This document shows positions 8,138 through 18,381 of a stretch of DNA of 64,000 bases, piece after piece. The notes beneath the pieces were generated by a model. It was given only the letters and a program-made list of their open reading frames with translations. It was not told the DNA's origin and ran no database searches. The stretch is taken from NCBI RefSeq assembly GCF_000069785.1, contig NC_010530.1, forward strand, positions 552,001 through 616,000, read 5' to 3'. Source of the stretch: Cupriavidus taiwanensis LMG 19424 (GTDB taxonomy: Bacteria; Pseudomonadota; Gammaproteobacteria; Burkholderiales; Burkholderiaceae). Made by a program: the position numbers and the translations under genes. The first letter of the stretch is position 1. Each line of letters starts with the position of its first letter.

Positions 8138-9646
8138 ATGAACGCCAACTGGATGCGGCACGCCCGCATCGCTGTCCTTGCCCTCGCCTGCCTGCAGGCC
8201 CACGCCCGTCCCGCGCCGGCGCTGGCACCACTGCCCGCCGCTGGCATCGATGCCCGCATAACGCCCGCACAGATCGAAGCGCTGACCCGGCAGGCCTACT
8301 TCTGGGGCCTGCAGCAGACCGGCTTCTACGAACTGCGCTACGTCTTCACGCAGGCGCAGCAGATGCCGGCCTACCGCGGCATCAACCGCCTGGCGCAGAC
8401 CCGCCAGCTCTTCACCGCCAGGGAGCGCTTTGCTACCACCCCGAACGCCTCGACGCTGTATTCGGGCGGCTTCTTCGACCTGTCGCGACAGCCGGTGGTG
8501 GTCACTTCGCCCAAGGTCGACGATGGCCGCTACTGGAGCATCCAGGCGCTGGACCAGTACGCCGACTGGTTTTTCATGGTGGGCAGCCAGTTCACCGGCA
8601 ACGCGGCGCAGCGCTACCTGATCGTCGGGCCGGACTGGAAGGGCACCTTGCCGGCGGGATTCCGCGGCACGGAGGTGGTGCGGGCGCCTTCCAACGCGTT
8701 TTCGATCACGCTGCGCGTGGCGGTCACCACGCGCGACGCTGCCGACTTCGCGGCGGCGCACCGGCTGATGGACGGCGTCAGTGTCGAGCCGCTGGAGCGC
8801 TGGCAACGCAACGGCGGCAAGCCGGTGCCGCTGGCCGAGGTGCCGACACAGCCTGCGAACTACCGCACCTTTGCACGCATGGCGCAGATTCCGGATGTGG
8901 CCAGATCGATGACCGCGACCGACTACCTGCAACTGGCCAGCCTGGTGATCAACGACGACACACTGACCCAGCGCAGGGACTCGGTGACCGAGCGCGAGAC
9001 CCTGCGCGCGCTGGCGCCACTGGGCCTGCGCAAGGGCGTGCAGTTCGATCCGCAGCGGCTCACGCCCGCGCAGCGCCGCGCCGTGCAACGGGGCTTCGAC
9101 GCCGCGCGCGCCGAAGCACGCACGGCATTCAGCGCGGCGCAGGTCGACATGAACGGCTGGAAACTGCAGAGCAGCCTGTTCTACGACCCCAACGACTACA
9201 AGGTCAGGGCCGGCGCCGCGGACATCGCCTGGGGCAGCCCCGTGCCATACCAGTCGCACACCATCGCCTACGCCATGACCGACGCGCACGGCAAGCCGCT
9301 GGACAGCGCCGGGCGCTACACCATGACGCTGGACATGAACGACCTGCCGCCGGTCACCGAGTTCTGGGAGCTGCCGGTCTACGACGACAACGGCTACTTC
9401 GTCGACAACCCGATCGACCGCTACAGCGTGACCAGCTACCAGGTCGCGGCCGGCCAGTTCGCGGTGCAGGACGGCAAGCTCACGCTGTATTTCCAGCACG
9501 ACAAGCCATCCGACGCGGCCCAGGCGCGCAACTGGATGCCGCTGCCGGCCAAAGGGCCGTTCAGGCTGGCGGCACGTTTCTATGGCCCGACCGCGCCGCT
9601 GGTCGACGGGACTTACGCGATGCCGCGGCTGGTGCGGCGGGACTGA
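8138..9646 (+). CDS. DUF1254/DUF1214 domain protein, secreted
   Basis: 502 residues from the ATG at 8138, chosen because CAAGGAG precedes it and a signal peptide begins there (RHARIAVLALACLQAHARP). DUF1254 is expected at about residues 45-170 (QAYFWGLQQTGFYELRYVF) and DUF1214 in the last 120 residues (YTMTLDMNDLPPVTEFWELP, then YDDNGYFVDNP). The domain pair is widespread and of unknown biochemical function. It stands between a LuxR regulator and a sulfatase, pointing to a periplasmic role connected with the sulfatase substrate; this is inference. Upstream in-frame codons from 8000 are unlikely to be coding. Confidence 0.85.
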   Translation: MNANWMRHARIAVLALACLQAHARPAPALAPLPAAGIDARITPAQIEALTRQAYFWGLQQTGFYELRYVFTQAQQMPAYRGINRLAQTRQLFTARERFATTPNASTLYSGGFFDLSRQPVVVTSPKVDDGRYWSIQALDQYADWFFMVGSQFTGNAAQRYLIVGPDWKGTLPAGFRGTEVVRAPSNAFSITLRVAVTTRDAADFAAAHRLMDGVSVEPLERWQRNGGKPVPLAEVPTQPANYRTFARMAQIPDVARSMTATDYLQLASLVINDDTLTQRRDSVTERETLRALAPLGLRKGVQFDPQRLTPAQRRAVQRGFDAARAEARTAFSAAQVDMNGWKLQSSLFYDPNDYKVRAGAADIAWGSPVPYQSHTIAYAMTDAHGKPLDSAGRYTMTLDMNDLPPVTEFWELPVYDDNGYFVDNPIDRYSVTSYQVAAGQFAVQDGKLTLYFQHDKPSDAAQARNWMPLPAKGPFRLAARFYGPTAPLVDGTYAMPRLVRRD

Positions 9647-9658
9647 TGACAACCCCGG

Positions 9659-9708
9659 GCGGGCATCCCGTCCGCGCGGAACGGATAGTCCGGGCGGACG
9701 ATGCCCGC
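9659..9708. terminator. Imperfect stem-loop after the DUF1254 gene
   Basis: GCGGGCATCCCGTCCG at 9659-9674 pairs with CGGACGATGCCCGC at 9695-9708, leaving a small bulge and a 20-base loop. It starts 13 bases after the DUF1254 stop. No T-run follows, so it may attenuate or protect mRNA rather than terminate. Confidence 0.35.
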
Positions 9709-9805
9709 GACGCGGCGCGATGGGAACAATGCGGTAGCCATGCCGGAATCATGCGCGGCGGCAGTGACGCGCCGCCGCGCCGGCCAACGATATCGCAGGA
9801 CGCCT

Positions 9806-12103
9806 ATGCCATTTTCCCAGAAGTTCATCGCCACTTGCCTGGCGCTGGCCGCCACGCCGGCCTGCCTGCCGGCCCACGCCCAACAGGGCCCGGCGCTTGC
9901 CGGTGCCGACCGCGCGCCGGCCTACCAGGTCAAGGCGCCGGCGGGCGCGCCCAACGTGGTGATCGTGCTGCTCGACGATGTCGGCTTCGGTGCGGCCTCG
10001 ACCTTCGGCGGTCCGGTGCAGACGCCGGTGCTGGAATCGCTGGCGCGGGAAGGCCTGCGCTACAACAACTTCCATACTACGGCGATCTGCTCGCCCACCC
10101 GCTCGGCACTGCTGACCGGGCGCAATGCGCATGCCACCGGCATCGGCGCGGTGGCGAACGTCGCCGACGAGCGCCCGGGATACAGCAGCTTCCACACCAA
10201 GGACACCGCCACCATCGCGGAGGTGCTGCGCCAGAGCGGCTACAACACCGCGGCGTTCGGCAAATGGCACCAGACCCCGGACTGGGAGTTGTCGCCAAGC
10301 GGCCCGTTCGACCGCTGGCCGACCGGCGAAGGGTTCGAGCGCTTCTATGGCTTCCATGGCGGCGAAACCGACCAGTACGAGCCTTCGCTCTATGACGGCA
10401 CCACGCCGGTGATGCGCCCGCCCGGGCGCGACTACCACCTCAGCGCGGACCTTGCCGACAAGGCGATCGACTGGCTGCGCGTGCAGCACGCGGTCACGCC
10501 GGACAAGCCGGTGTTCCTGTACTTCGCCCCGGGTGCCGCGCATGCGCCGCTGCAGGCGCCGAAGGCGTGGATCGAGCCGTACCGCGGCAAGTTCGACCAG
10601 GGCTGGGACCGGCTGCGCGAAGAGATCTTCGCGCGACAGAAGGCGCTCGGGGTGATTCCGGCCAATACGCAGCTGACCGCGCGCATGCCGGACCTGCCGG
10701 CGTGGGACACGCTGACACCGGACCAGAAGCGGGTCGCGTCGCGGCTGATGGAGGTCTATGCCGGCTTCCTCGAGCATGCCGACGCGCAGGTGGGCAGGCT
10801 GGTCGAGGCGCTGAAGGCGAGCGGGCAGTTCGACAACACGATGTTCTTCTACATCGTCGGCGACAACGGCGCCAGCGCCGAAGGCGGCTTGCCCGGCAGC
10901 GCCAGCTACTTTGCGCCGGTGCAGGGGCTGCCCGAAAGCGATGCCACCCGGCTGGCGCAGCTTGATGCGCTGGGCGGGCCCGGCACCTATCCGCACTATC
11001 CCGCGGGCTGGGCCTGGGCGCTGGACACGCCGTTCAAATGGACCAAGGCGGTGGCGTCTCACCTGGGCGGCACCCGCAATCCGATGGTGGTGACGTGGCC
11101 CAGGCATGCCCCGCGCGGCGGGCTGCGCAGCCAGTTCGGCCATGTCAACGACATCGTGCCCACCATCCTGGAAGCCGCAAAACTACCGGCTCCCGCCGTG
11201 GTCAACGGCATCGCGCAGAAGCCGATGGACGGCGTGAGCCTGCTCTACAGCTTCGCCGATGCCAGGGCGGCGACGCGCCATACCACGCAGTACTTCGAGG
11301 TATTCGGCCATCGGGCCCTCTACCAGGATGGCTGGATGGCGTCGGCCTTCCATAGCCGGCGCCCGTGGACCGTGATCGACTATGGCCAGAAGAAGTTCGA
11401 GGACGACCGGTGGGAACTCTATGACCTGAACACCGATTTCTCGCAGGCCCAGGACCTTGCCCAACGCGAGCCGGCGCGGCTGGCGCGGATGCAGGCATTG
11501 TTCCAGGACGAGGCGCAGCGCAACCAGGTGCTGCCGCTGCGCAACATGTCGCCGAACCAGGCCGGGACGCTGCCGTCGTTGTCAGCGGGCCGCACCAGCA
11601 TGACATTCAGGCAAGGCGTGGTCGGCGTGCCGGAGTCGGCCTTGCCCAAGACCTATAACCGCTCGTGGAGTGTGTCGGCCACGATCGATGCCGGTGAGCG
11701 GGCGCGCGGCGTGATCGCCACGCTCGGCGGCCACAGCGCGGGATGGTCGCTCTACCTGGATGACGCCGGCGTTCCGGTGTTCAGCTACCGCCTGTTCAAC
11801 CTCAAGACCGTGGCGCTGCGCGGGCCGGCGCCGCTGACGGCCGGGCGCCACCAGCTGCGCTTCGATTTCAGCTATGACGGCGGCGGCTATGCCAGGGGCG
11901 CGGACCTGCAGCTGATGGTCGACGGCAAGCCCGCGGGCAAGGACCGCTTGCCGGCGAGCCCGCCCGGCTTCTACACCATCGACGAGACCTTCGATGTCGG
12001 CATCGACCATGGCTCGGCCGCGGGCGATTATCCCGCTGACGCGCTGCCGGGCTATGCCTTCAGCGGCGGGCGCATCGAACAGGTCTCGATCGATCTGCGC
12101 TAG
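9806..12103 (+). CDS. Secreted arylsulfatase (Cys-type, formylglycine-dependent)
   Basis: 765 residues from the ATG at 9806, which begins a signal peptide ending near AHAQQ (about residue 27). Sulfatase signatures are clear: metal-binding D57-D58 in VVIVLLDDVGFG, and C95-S-P-T-R99 followed by SALLTGR, in which Cys95 should become formylglycine. GKWH near residue 152 and GDNG near 353 are further active-site elements. A C-terminal beta-rich extension ends the protein and is the part shared with the remnant at 6502-6792. The enzyme hydrolyses a sulfate ester in the periplasm or outside. A radical-SAM sulfatase maturase lies just downstream on the opposite strand, tail to tail, supplying the Cys modification before export. 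The natural substrate is unknown. Confidence 0.9.
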   Translation: MPFSQKFIATCLALAATPACLPAHAQQGPALAGADRAPAYQVKAPAGAPNVVIVLLDDVGFGAASTFGGPVQTPVLESLAREGLRYNNFHTTAICSPTRSALLTGRNAHATGIGAVANVADERPGYSSFHTKDTATIAEVLRQSGYNTAAFGKWHQTPDWELSPSGPFDRWPTGEGFERFYGFHGGETDQYEPSLYDGTTPVMRPPGRDYHLSADLADKAIDWLRVQHAVTPDKPVFLYFAPGAAHAPLQAPKAWIEPYRGKFDQGWDRLREEIFARQKALGVIPANTQLTARMPDLPAWDTLTPDQKRVASRLMEVYAGFLEHADAQVGRLVEALKASGQFDNTMFFYIVGDNGASAEGGLPGSASYFAPVQGLPESDATRLAQLDALGGPGTYPHYPAGWAWALDTPFKWTKAVASHLGGTRNPMVVTWPRHAPRGGLRSQFGHVNDIVPTILEAAKLPAPAVVNGIAQKPMDGVSLLYSFADARAATRHTTQYFEVFGHRALYQDGWMASAFHSRRPWTVIDYGQKKFEDDRWELYDLNTDFSQAQDLAQREPARLARMQALFQDEAQRNQVLPLRNMSPNQAGTLPSLSAGRTSMTFRQGVVGVPESALPKTYNRSWSVSATIDAGERARGVIATLGGHSAGWSLYLDDAGVPVFSYRLFNLKTVALRGPAPLTAGRHQLRFDFSYDGGGYARGADLQLMVDGKPAGKDRLPASPPGFYTIDETFDVGIDHGSAAGDYPADALPGYAFSGGRIEQVSIDLR

Positions 12104-12125
12104 CGGCCCCCGTGCGAGTCCTGCG

Positions 12126-13438
12126 CTACGGCGTGGCCGGCGCACGGAGAACGACGGCGCGGGTGATATCGCTGGCCGGCCTGCCAGCGCGGATCAGTCC
12201 GGACATGGTGCGCAGGTATGGCGCCACGTGGCCGAAGAAGCGGTAATAGCCGTCGCAGAGGTAGTCAGGCCGGGCTCGCCGTCGCGCGTCGTGGTGAAGC
12301 GGTGCTTCGGGCAGCCGCCCCAGCAGCCCTTCAGCATCTTGCACTGCGTGCATTGCCGCGGCAGCGAGCGCAGCTTGTCCTGCCCGAACGCATGCTGGGC
12401 CGGCGAGTCGACCATCTGCGCCAGCGACGCCGTGCCGAGGTTGCCGAGCCGGTATGCCGGATAGACGTAGTGGTCGCAGGCATAGACGTCGCCGTTGTGC
12501 TCGACCGCCACGGCCCGCCCGCACGTCGGCTGGTGATGGCAGGCGGCGCCCGGCTCGCCCATGTAGTTCGCCAGCGCCCATTCGAAATTCATCACGTGGA
12601 CGGTGCCGACATCGCGGCGCACCCACACGTCGAAGATGGCATTGAGAAAGTCGCCGTAGGCGCCGGACGGGACCGACCATTCGGTCACGCTCCCGGCGCC
12701 ACCCGGCAAGGCCTGCGCCAGCACCTTGCCGCCGGGGCCGTGCAGCGTGAGGCCGATGGCGCTGTCGGCCGCGTCGGGGCGGCGTTCCACCACCGGAATG
12801 AACTGGATATGCCTGACGCCGTGCGCGAGCAGGAACGCATAGATCCGCAGCGGCTCGGCCGCGCTGCGGCGATTGACGCAGGCCAGCACGTTATGGCGGA
12901 CGCGATGCGCCTGCAGTGTTGCCAGCGCGCGCATTACCAGCGCGTGGGTCGGCTGGCCACCGGCCGAGACGCGGTAGGCATCGTGGATTTCCGCCGGGCC
13001 ATCGAGCGACAGGCCCACCAGGAAGTCATGGCCGGCGAAGAAGGCGCACCATTCGTCGTCCAGCAGTACGCCGTTGGTCTGGAAGCTGTTGCGGATGGAC
13101 CGGCCTGCGCGCCACTGCTGCTGCAGGTGGACCGCCCGGCGGTAGAAGTCCAGGCCCAGCAGCGTGGGCTCGCCGCCCTGCCAGGTGAAGACGACTTCGG
13201 CGCCGGGTGGATGCGATGCGATGTAGTTGCGCACATAGGCGGCCAGCACATCGTCCGGCATGCGGCGCTTGCGTTCGCCGGGGCCCAGTCGATACAGCGC
13301 GGCTTTTTCCAGATAAAAGCAGTAGGCGCAGTCCAGGTTGCAGTCGGATCCGCTGGGCTTGGCCATCGCATGGAACGGCCCGGACTGGTGCGAGTGGGGC
13401 GGCGAGGTGGAAGGCGAGGGGGCAGGGGAGGTGGTCAT
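12126..13438 (-). CDS. Anaerobic sulfatase-maturating enzyme (radical SAM), apparently frameshifted near the 3' end
   Basis: Cytoplasmic radical-SAM enzyme converting the sulfatase Cys to formylglycine. The SAM-cluster motif is C33-x3-C37-x2-C40 (CNLDCAYC), followed by WQGGEPTLLG. C-terminal cluster cysteines appear in CGRAVAVEHNGDVYACDH and CTQCKMLKGCWGGCPKHR. The uninterrupted frame runs 13438 to 12194 and ends in an unrelated tail (GLTTSATAITASS). The normal family ending YLCDGYYRFFGHVAPYL is found in another frame that runs to 12126. Adding one base at about 12265/12266 would restore GLNYLC and give about 437 residues. As read, the YLC cysteine, which I recall as a ligand of an auxiliary cluster in this family, is lost. 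It may be a true mutation or a base-calling error. Confidence 0.8.
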
Positions 13439-13526
13439 GGCGCTTGGCCACGCCGGCGCCAGCCGTGACGGTGAAGCGCGCGGCCTGTGGCGAACTGGAT
13501 TGCGGAGGGGACAGCGCAGGAAACAG

Positions 13527-13558
13527 GCCAGGCCGGGCGAAGTCGCGCCCGGCCTGGC
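13527..13558 (-). terminator. Hairpin downstream of the DUF1329 gene
   Basis: A perfect 13-bp inverted repeat, GCCAGGCCGGGCG ... CGCCCGGCCTGGC, with a 6-base loop. It begins 12 bases beyond the DUF1329 stop on the minus strand. The following bases on that strand are only weakly T-rich. Confidence 0.5.
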
Positions 13559-13570
13559 ATCACGATCCGG

Positions 13571-14950
13571 TCAGGTACCCGACCCCCGCGCCGCATCCGG
13601 CGAGAAGAAGGCCTCGCTGAACTCCGGACTGTTGTTCAGTTTCGGCATCGGGCCTTCGTTGGTCAGCCGGTCCGCCAGGTACGCGCCCGAGATCAGGTCA
13701 TGGTAGAACGTGGTGGTCGGGTAGTAGCGTCGCGCATCATAGGCATAGACGGAAGCCTGCAGGTTGGTGCGCCACAGCTGGCCGCGGCCGTCGTAGTTGT
13801 CGGCGGCCAGCGCCTGCCAGGTGTCTTCGTCCAGGAACAGCACGCGCTTCGCATACTGGTGGCGGAAGCCCGACTTGAGCGTGGCTTCCAGGATCCATAC
13901 GCGGTGCAGCTCGTAGCGCATCACGTCCGGGTTGGCGTGGCCGTTGGTCAGCAGGTCCTTGTACTTGACCGAAGCGCTCAGCAGCTTGTAGTTGTGGTAC
14001 GGGACATAGATTTCCTTCTTGCCGACGATCTTCCAGTTGTAGCGCTCGCCGGAACCGTTGAAAAGACGGTCGTCATCCACGGTGCGGAAGCCGCCTGGAC
14101 CCTGCGGCTGGTCGAAGCCGAACTCCGGCGCCTGGCGCACGCGCCGCGTGCCGGGGTTGTAGATCCAGGTGCGGTTGGTGTCCGAGCCTTCCTGGTCCCA
14201 CACCGCGTAGCCCACGATCACCTGGCCGCGGTCGCGCAGCGGCAGGTCGGTGGCGGTGCGGAAGAAGGAACGGTCGTTGAGCTTGTTTTCAGGGTCGAAC
14301 TTGCCGTGATTGCGCGGCGAGAAGATGTTGTACGAGACCCGGCCCCAGGCGATCGAGCCGTTGGGATAGACCACGGCCTGGTCATACTGCGCCTTCTCCG
14401 CGCCGATGGCCGACGAGAAGCGCTGGTTCCACAGCAGCTCCATCGCTGTCTTCGGGATCGGATAGGGCACCTGCGGTCCGGCGTCCTTCAGGCCGTTGGC
14501 GTCCGGGGTCATGCTGACGGTGGTGGCGTAGGTGCGGATGTCCTTGTAGGCCGCGTCTTCGTAGCGGAAATCGCGATGGCTCGGGTACACCGGCATCTTG
14601 AAGGTGTCGGGGTACTTCTTGAACAACGCCTTCTGGCCTTCGGTCAGCCGCTCGGCATACTGCGCCATGTTCTGCGCGGTGATGACGAACAGCGGCTTCT
14701 CGTCGCCGTAAGGGTCCGGATAGCGCTCGCCACGTTGGTATTTGACCTGGGGCGGCGTACCCAGCCACTTGCCGCTCCACGCCGGCACATCGCCGTCCTT
14801 GCTGGCGGCGCGCTCGGCGCCCATCGGCGTGAGGTTGCCGTCAAGCTGCTTGAGTTCTTCCGGGGTGACCTTCGCCCACGATGCCGCGGCCAGTGCCATG
14901 CTGGTCACCAGCAGGCCGCCGCGCAGCAGTCGATGTGTAGTGGATGTCAT
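13571..14950 (-). CDS. DUF1329 protein, periplasmic/outer-membrane associated
   Basis: 459 residues with an N-terminal signal peptide (LLRGGLLVTSMALAAASWA) followed by the DUF1329 fold, recognisable from LKQLDGNLTPMGAERAASKD and VYPNGSIAWGRVSYN. DUF1329 proteins are outer-membrane-related, often encoded with DUF1302 porins, YCF48 propellers and RND exporters, and often induced by hydrophobic or aromatic substrates. The YCF48 and RND genes at 1-3231 are nearby, suggesting that regions 1 and 2 serve one substrate class. It has its own upstream region (14951-15686) containing G-runs and repeats. The molecular function is unknown. Confidence 0.85.
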   Translation of the reverse strand: MTSTTHRLLRGGLLVTSMALAAASWAKVTPEELKQLDGNLTPMGAERAASKDGDVPAWSGKWLGTPPQVKYQRGERYPDPYGDEKPLFVITAQNMAQYAERLTEGQKALFKKYPDTFKMPVYPSHRDFRYEDAAYKDIRTYATTVSMTPDANGLKDAGPQVPYPIPKTAMELLWNQRFSSAIGAEKAQYDQAVVYPNGSIAWGRVSYNIFSPRNHGKFDPENKLNDRSFFRTATDLPLRDRGQVIVGYAVWDQEGSDTNRTWIYNPGTRRVRQAPEFGFDQPQGPGGFRTVDDDRLFNGSGERYNWKIVGKKEIYVPYHNYKLLSASVKYKDLLTNGHANPDVMRYELHRVWILEATLKSGFRHQYAKRVLFLDEDTWQALAADNYDGRGQLWRTNLQASVYAYDARRYYPTTTFYHDLISGAYLADRLTNEGPMPKLNNSPEFSEAFFSPDAARGSGT

Positions 14951-15088
14951 TGCAGTCTCGCTCCTTGGGAATGGCCGGCGACTTCCGTGCCTGTGGACAC
15001 AGGGTAGTGACGGCGCCGCGGCCGGGAATCGTTGGAACGGACTAGTGGATTTCCCTTAGGGGGTGAGTGGCTTGTTGGGGGTGATGTA

Positions 15089-15111
15089 GGGGAGGGGTTT
15101 GGGGGCTGGGG
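15089..15111 (+). other. G-quadruplex-like G-run cluster
   Basis: Four runs of four or five G separated by 1, 3 and 2 bases (GGGG-A-GGGG-TTT-GGGGG-CT-GGGG) fit the four-tetrad quadruplex pattern. Further G-runs flank it (15056-15064, 15077-15081). It lies about 140 bases upstream of the DUF1329 start, on the strand opposite to that gene's coding strand. Confidence 0.45.
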
Positions 15112-15138
15112 TGTTGGCGGTGGGTTTGGGTGTTGGTG

Positions 15139-15207
15139 CTTGGCGGGCGCTGCTGTTTCGCCGGCGTAGCCGGCGACCTCCTTTCTGTCCGAGCGACAGA
15201 AAGGAGG
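15139..15207. repeat. Dispersed repeat copy A with two hairpins
   Basis: Bases 15139-15194 match 33025-33080 at 54 of 56 positions. This copy contains CGCCGGC-GTA-GCCGGCG (7-bp stem) and a 13-bp perfect hairpin CCTCCTTTCTGTC-CGAGC-GACAGAAAGGAGG at 15177-15207. Both copies lie in gene-free DNA. The form is that of a REP/BIME-like element. Confidence 0.7.
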
Positions 15208-15624
15208 CAAAGAGCGCGTCGCCTAAGCGGCTGGCTAAGGCGGCGTTGGTGGCTCTGGCGGTGGTGACTTGCGGTTGTGTTGGTGGTGGTTCCACCCTGC
15301 TGACGCTACCTGGATGTGCCTGGCGTCCAAGGTCGGATGGACGAACCCGACTTTAGGTTGGTGGCAGCCTGCTTATGACGTTATTGGTGGGACGCCTTCG
15401 GCTGCGCTGCGCGCGCGCTCTATCTCAGGTCTGCTGCTCTGGCACGGAGTGCGTCGCTGCGCTCGCACGGCGTTGTCGCGTGCGAGCCCAAGGGTCTTTC
15501 TCTCTCGCTTGTTTGCTCCCCTCTCCCGCTTGCGGGAGAGGGGCGGGGGAGAGGGCCGGCGCATGCACGAAGTACCGCATCAATGGATGCGCTCCTGCAT
15601 CTTCCCCCGGATTTCGACTGAACC
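15208..15624. other. Gene-free stretch with a second hairpin element
   Basis: No credible gene is present: short frames here lack family features and codon bias. At 15518-15543 lies a perfect 12-bp inverted repeat, CCCCTCTCCCGC-TT-GCGGGAGAGGGG, a form often seen between genes in Burkholderiales. The rest shows nothing I can interpret. Confidence 0.5.
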
Positions 15625-15654
15625 AAAAAGGCAGGCCGGGTCCTTACCCGGCCT
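15625..15654 (-). terminator. Intrinsic terminator of the acyl-CoA dehydrogenase pair
   Basis: On the minus strand a 9-bp stem (AGGCCGGGT ... ACCCGGCCT, 4-base loop, 15633-15654) is followed after a short gap by TTTTT at 15629-15625. It lies about 35 bases downstream of the stop at 15687. Confidence 0.7.
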
Positions 15655-15686
15655 CAGGGCAACCTTGCGGCCGGTGGCCGCGGGGA

Positions 15687-16814
15687 TCAGGCTTCCATCA
15701 CTTCGCCGAAGCGCTGCAGGTGGTAGTCGCTGTCGCCCAGCAGCTGGTCCAGCATGGTCAGGCGCTTGAAATAGTCGCCCACGGACAGCTCGTCGGTCAT
15801 GCCCATGCCGCCGTGCAACTGCACGGCCTGCTGGCCGACGAAGCGGCCGGCGCGGGCCACCGTGACCTTGGCGGCGGACAGCATGCGGCGGCGCGCGGCG
15901 GGGTCGGTTTCGTCCAGCGCCTGCGCGGCGACGTAGGCCATCGACAGCGCCAGTTCCTTCTGCACCAGCATGTCGGCCATGCGGTGCTGCAGCGCCTGGA
16001 AGCTGGCCAGCGGCTTGCCGAACTGCTGGCGCGTGCCCAGGTATTCGCCGGTGATCTGGATCAGCTTTTCCATCGCGCCGGCGCCCTCGGCGCACAGCGC
16101 GGCGATGCCGTGTTCCAGGCCGACGCCGAGTGCCGCCAGGCCGTCGGCGGGCTGTCCCACCAGCGCGCTGGCCGGCACGGTGACGTTCTGCAGCGACAGG
16201 TCGGCGGCGCGCAGGCCGTCGATGGTCGGGTAGGCGGTCACCGTCAGGCCCTTGCTGTCGCGCGGCACCAGGAACAGTGCGATGTCGTTGCTGCCCGCGA
16301 TGCGCGCGGTCAGCAGGTAGGCGTCGGCGGCGGCGCCGTGCCAGACCACGCTCTTGGTGCCGCTGATGACGTAGCCGTCGCCGCTGCGCTCGGCGCTGGC
16401 GCGGGCCGATTCCGGACGGTAGCGCGTGGTCGGCTCCAGGTAGGCCAGCGTGACGATGCGCTCGCCCGAGGCGATCGCGGGCAGCCATTCCTGCTTCTGC
16501 GCGTCGCTGCCGTGGGCGGACAGGATGGCGGCCGCCATCACGCCGCTGGGCGTGACCGGCTCCAGCACCAGGCCTCGGCCCAGCTCGCGCTGCACCACCA
16601 GCTGGCTGGCGGCGCCTTCGCCGAAGCCGCCGAAATCGGCCGGCACGGTCAGGCCCAGCACGCCCATTTCGGCCAGCTTGTTCCACATGCCGCGGTCCAG
16701 GCTCTCCCCCTGGCGCGCGCTCTTGCGGCGGGCCTCGAAGGTGTATTCCGTATCGATGAAGCGGCGCAGGCTGTCCGCCAGCATCTGTTGCTCTTCGCTG
16801 TAGGTAAAGTCCAT
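15687..16814 (-). CDS. Acyl-CoA dehydrogenase, PimD-like small subunit
   Basis: 375 residues with the acyl-CoA dehydrogenase fold: N-terminal helices (MDFTYSEEQQMLADSLRRF), middle beta domain (VTLAYLEPTTRY) and C-terminal helices ending in LHGGMGMTDELSVGDYFKR. The 'EGT' segment carrying the MCAD-type catalytic Glu is absent. It follows the 16828-18021 gene by 13 bases; the pair resembles the PimC/PimD pimeloyl-CoA dehydrogenase large and small subunits and other heteromeric acyl-CoA dehydrogenases. Such pairs act on dicarboxylyl-CoA or bulky side-chain CoA esters. The substrate is not known, but a CoA ligase is transcribed divergently. Confidence 0.85.
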   Translation of the reverse strand: MDFTYSEEQQMLADSLRRFIDTEYTFEARRKSARQGESLDRGMWNKLAEMGVLGLTVPADFGGFGEGAASQLVVQRELGRGLVLEPVTPSGVMAAAILSAHGSDAQKQEWLPAIASGERIVTLAYLEPTTRYRPESARASAERSGDGYVISGTKSVVWHGAAADAYLLTARIAGSNDIALFLVPRDSKGLTVTAYPTIDGLRAADLSLQNVTVPASALVGQPADGLAALGVGLEHGIAALCAEGAGAMEKLIQITGEYLGTRQQFGKPLASFQALQHRMADMLVQKELALSMAYVAAQALDETDPAARRRMLSAAKVTVARAGRFVGQQAVQLHGGMGMTDELSVGDYFKRLTMLDQLLGDSDYHLQRFGEVMEA

Positions 16815-16827
16815 GTCAGCTATCCCT

Positions 16828-18021
<1,194 letters not shown>

Positions 18022-18381
18022 CTGAATGTCCCCTGTGGTACGCGGCCTGCGCGGTGCGTAGTGCAAGCCGGCGGTGTTGCCGGGTTGTGCAGCGCGCCAT
18101 GGCGCAAGCCCTTGCTGTGCCGGCCGATTGTATTGGCGGGCCGGGATTCGTTGCTTTATCAATCCGGAAGGCGTCCTTCGCGCAGGCGGAACCAGCGCAT
18201 CCCGCAACGCTTGCCGTGGGCGCCAGCATGGGGCCCCTCGCGTGGACGAACACGACCTTAGTGAATTCCAAATGGCTGAGGCGCGGGGCTTGTCGCAAAC
18301 TGATGCGGCCAGTTTTGGTGTGGCCGGGTGCATTCCGCCGCATATCCGACTCAGCCCGCATTCGAGAGATTCCCCAGCACC
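18022..18381. promoter_or_regulatory. Divergent intergenic region, acyl-CoA dehydrogenase / CoA ligase
   Basis: 360 bases between divergent starts must hold both promoters. I see no convincing -35/-10 pair or long palindrome and no supportable gene. Confidence 0.4.

Noticed and set aside
15056..15660. CRISPR-like array
   Set aside because: Repeats are few, inverted and unevenly spaced, with no constant spacers; REP-type elements explain them.
18022..18381. Possible short gene in the divergent region (frame 18054-18521)
   Set aside because: No ribosome site or motif, and it overlaps the ligase start.
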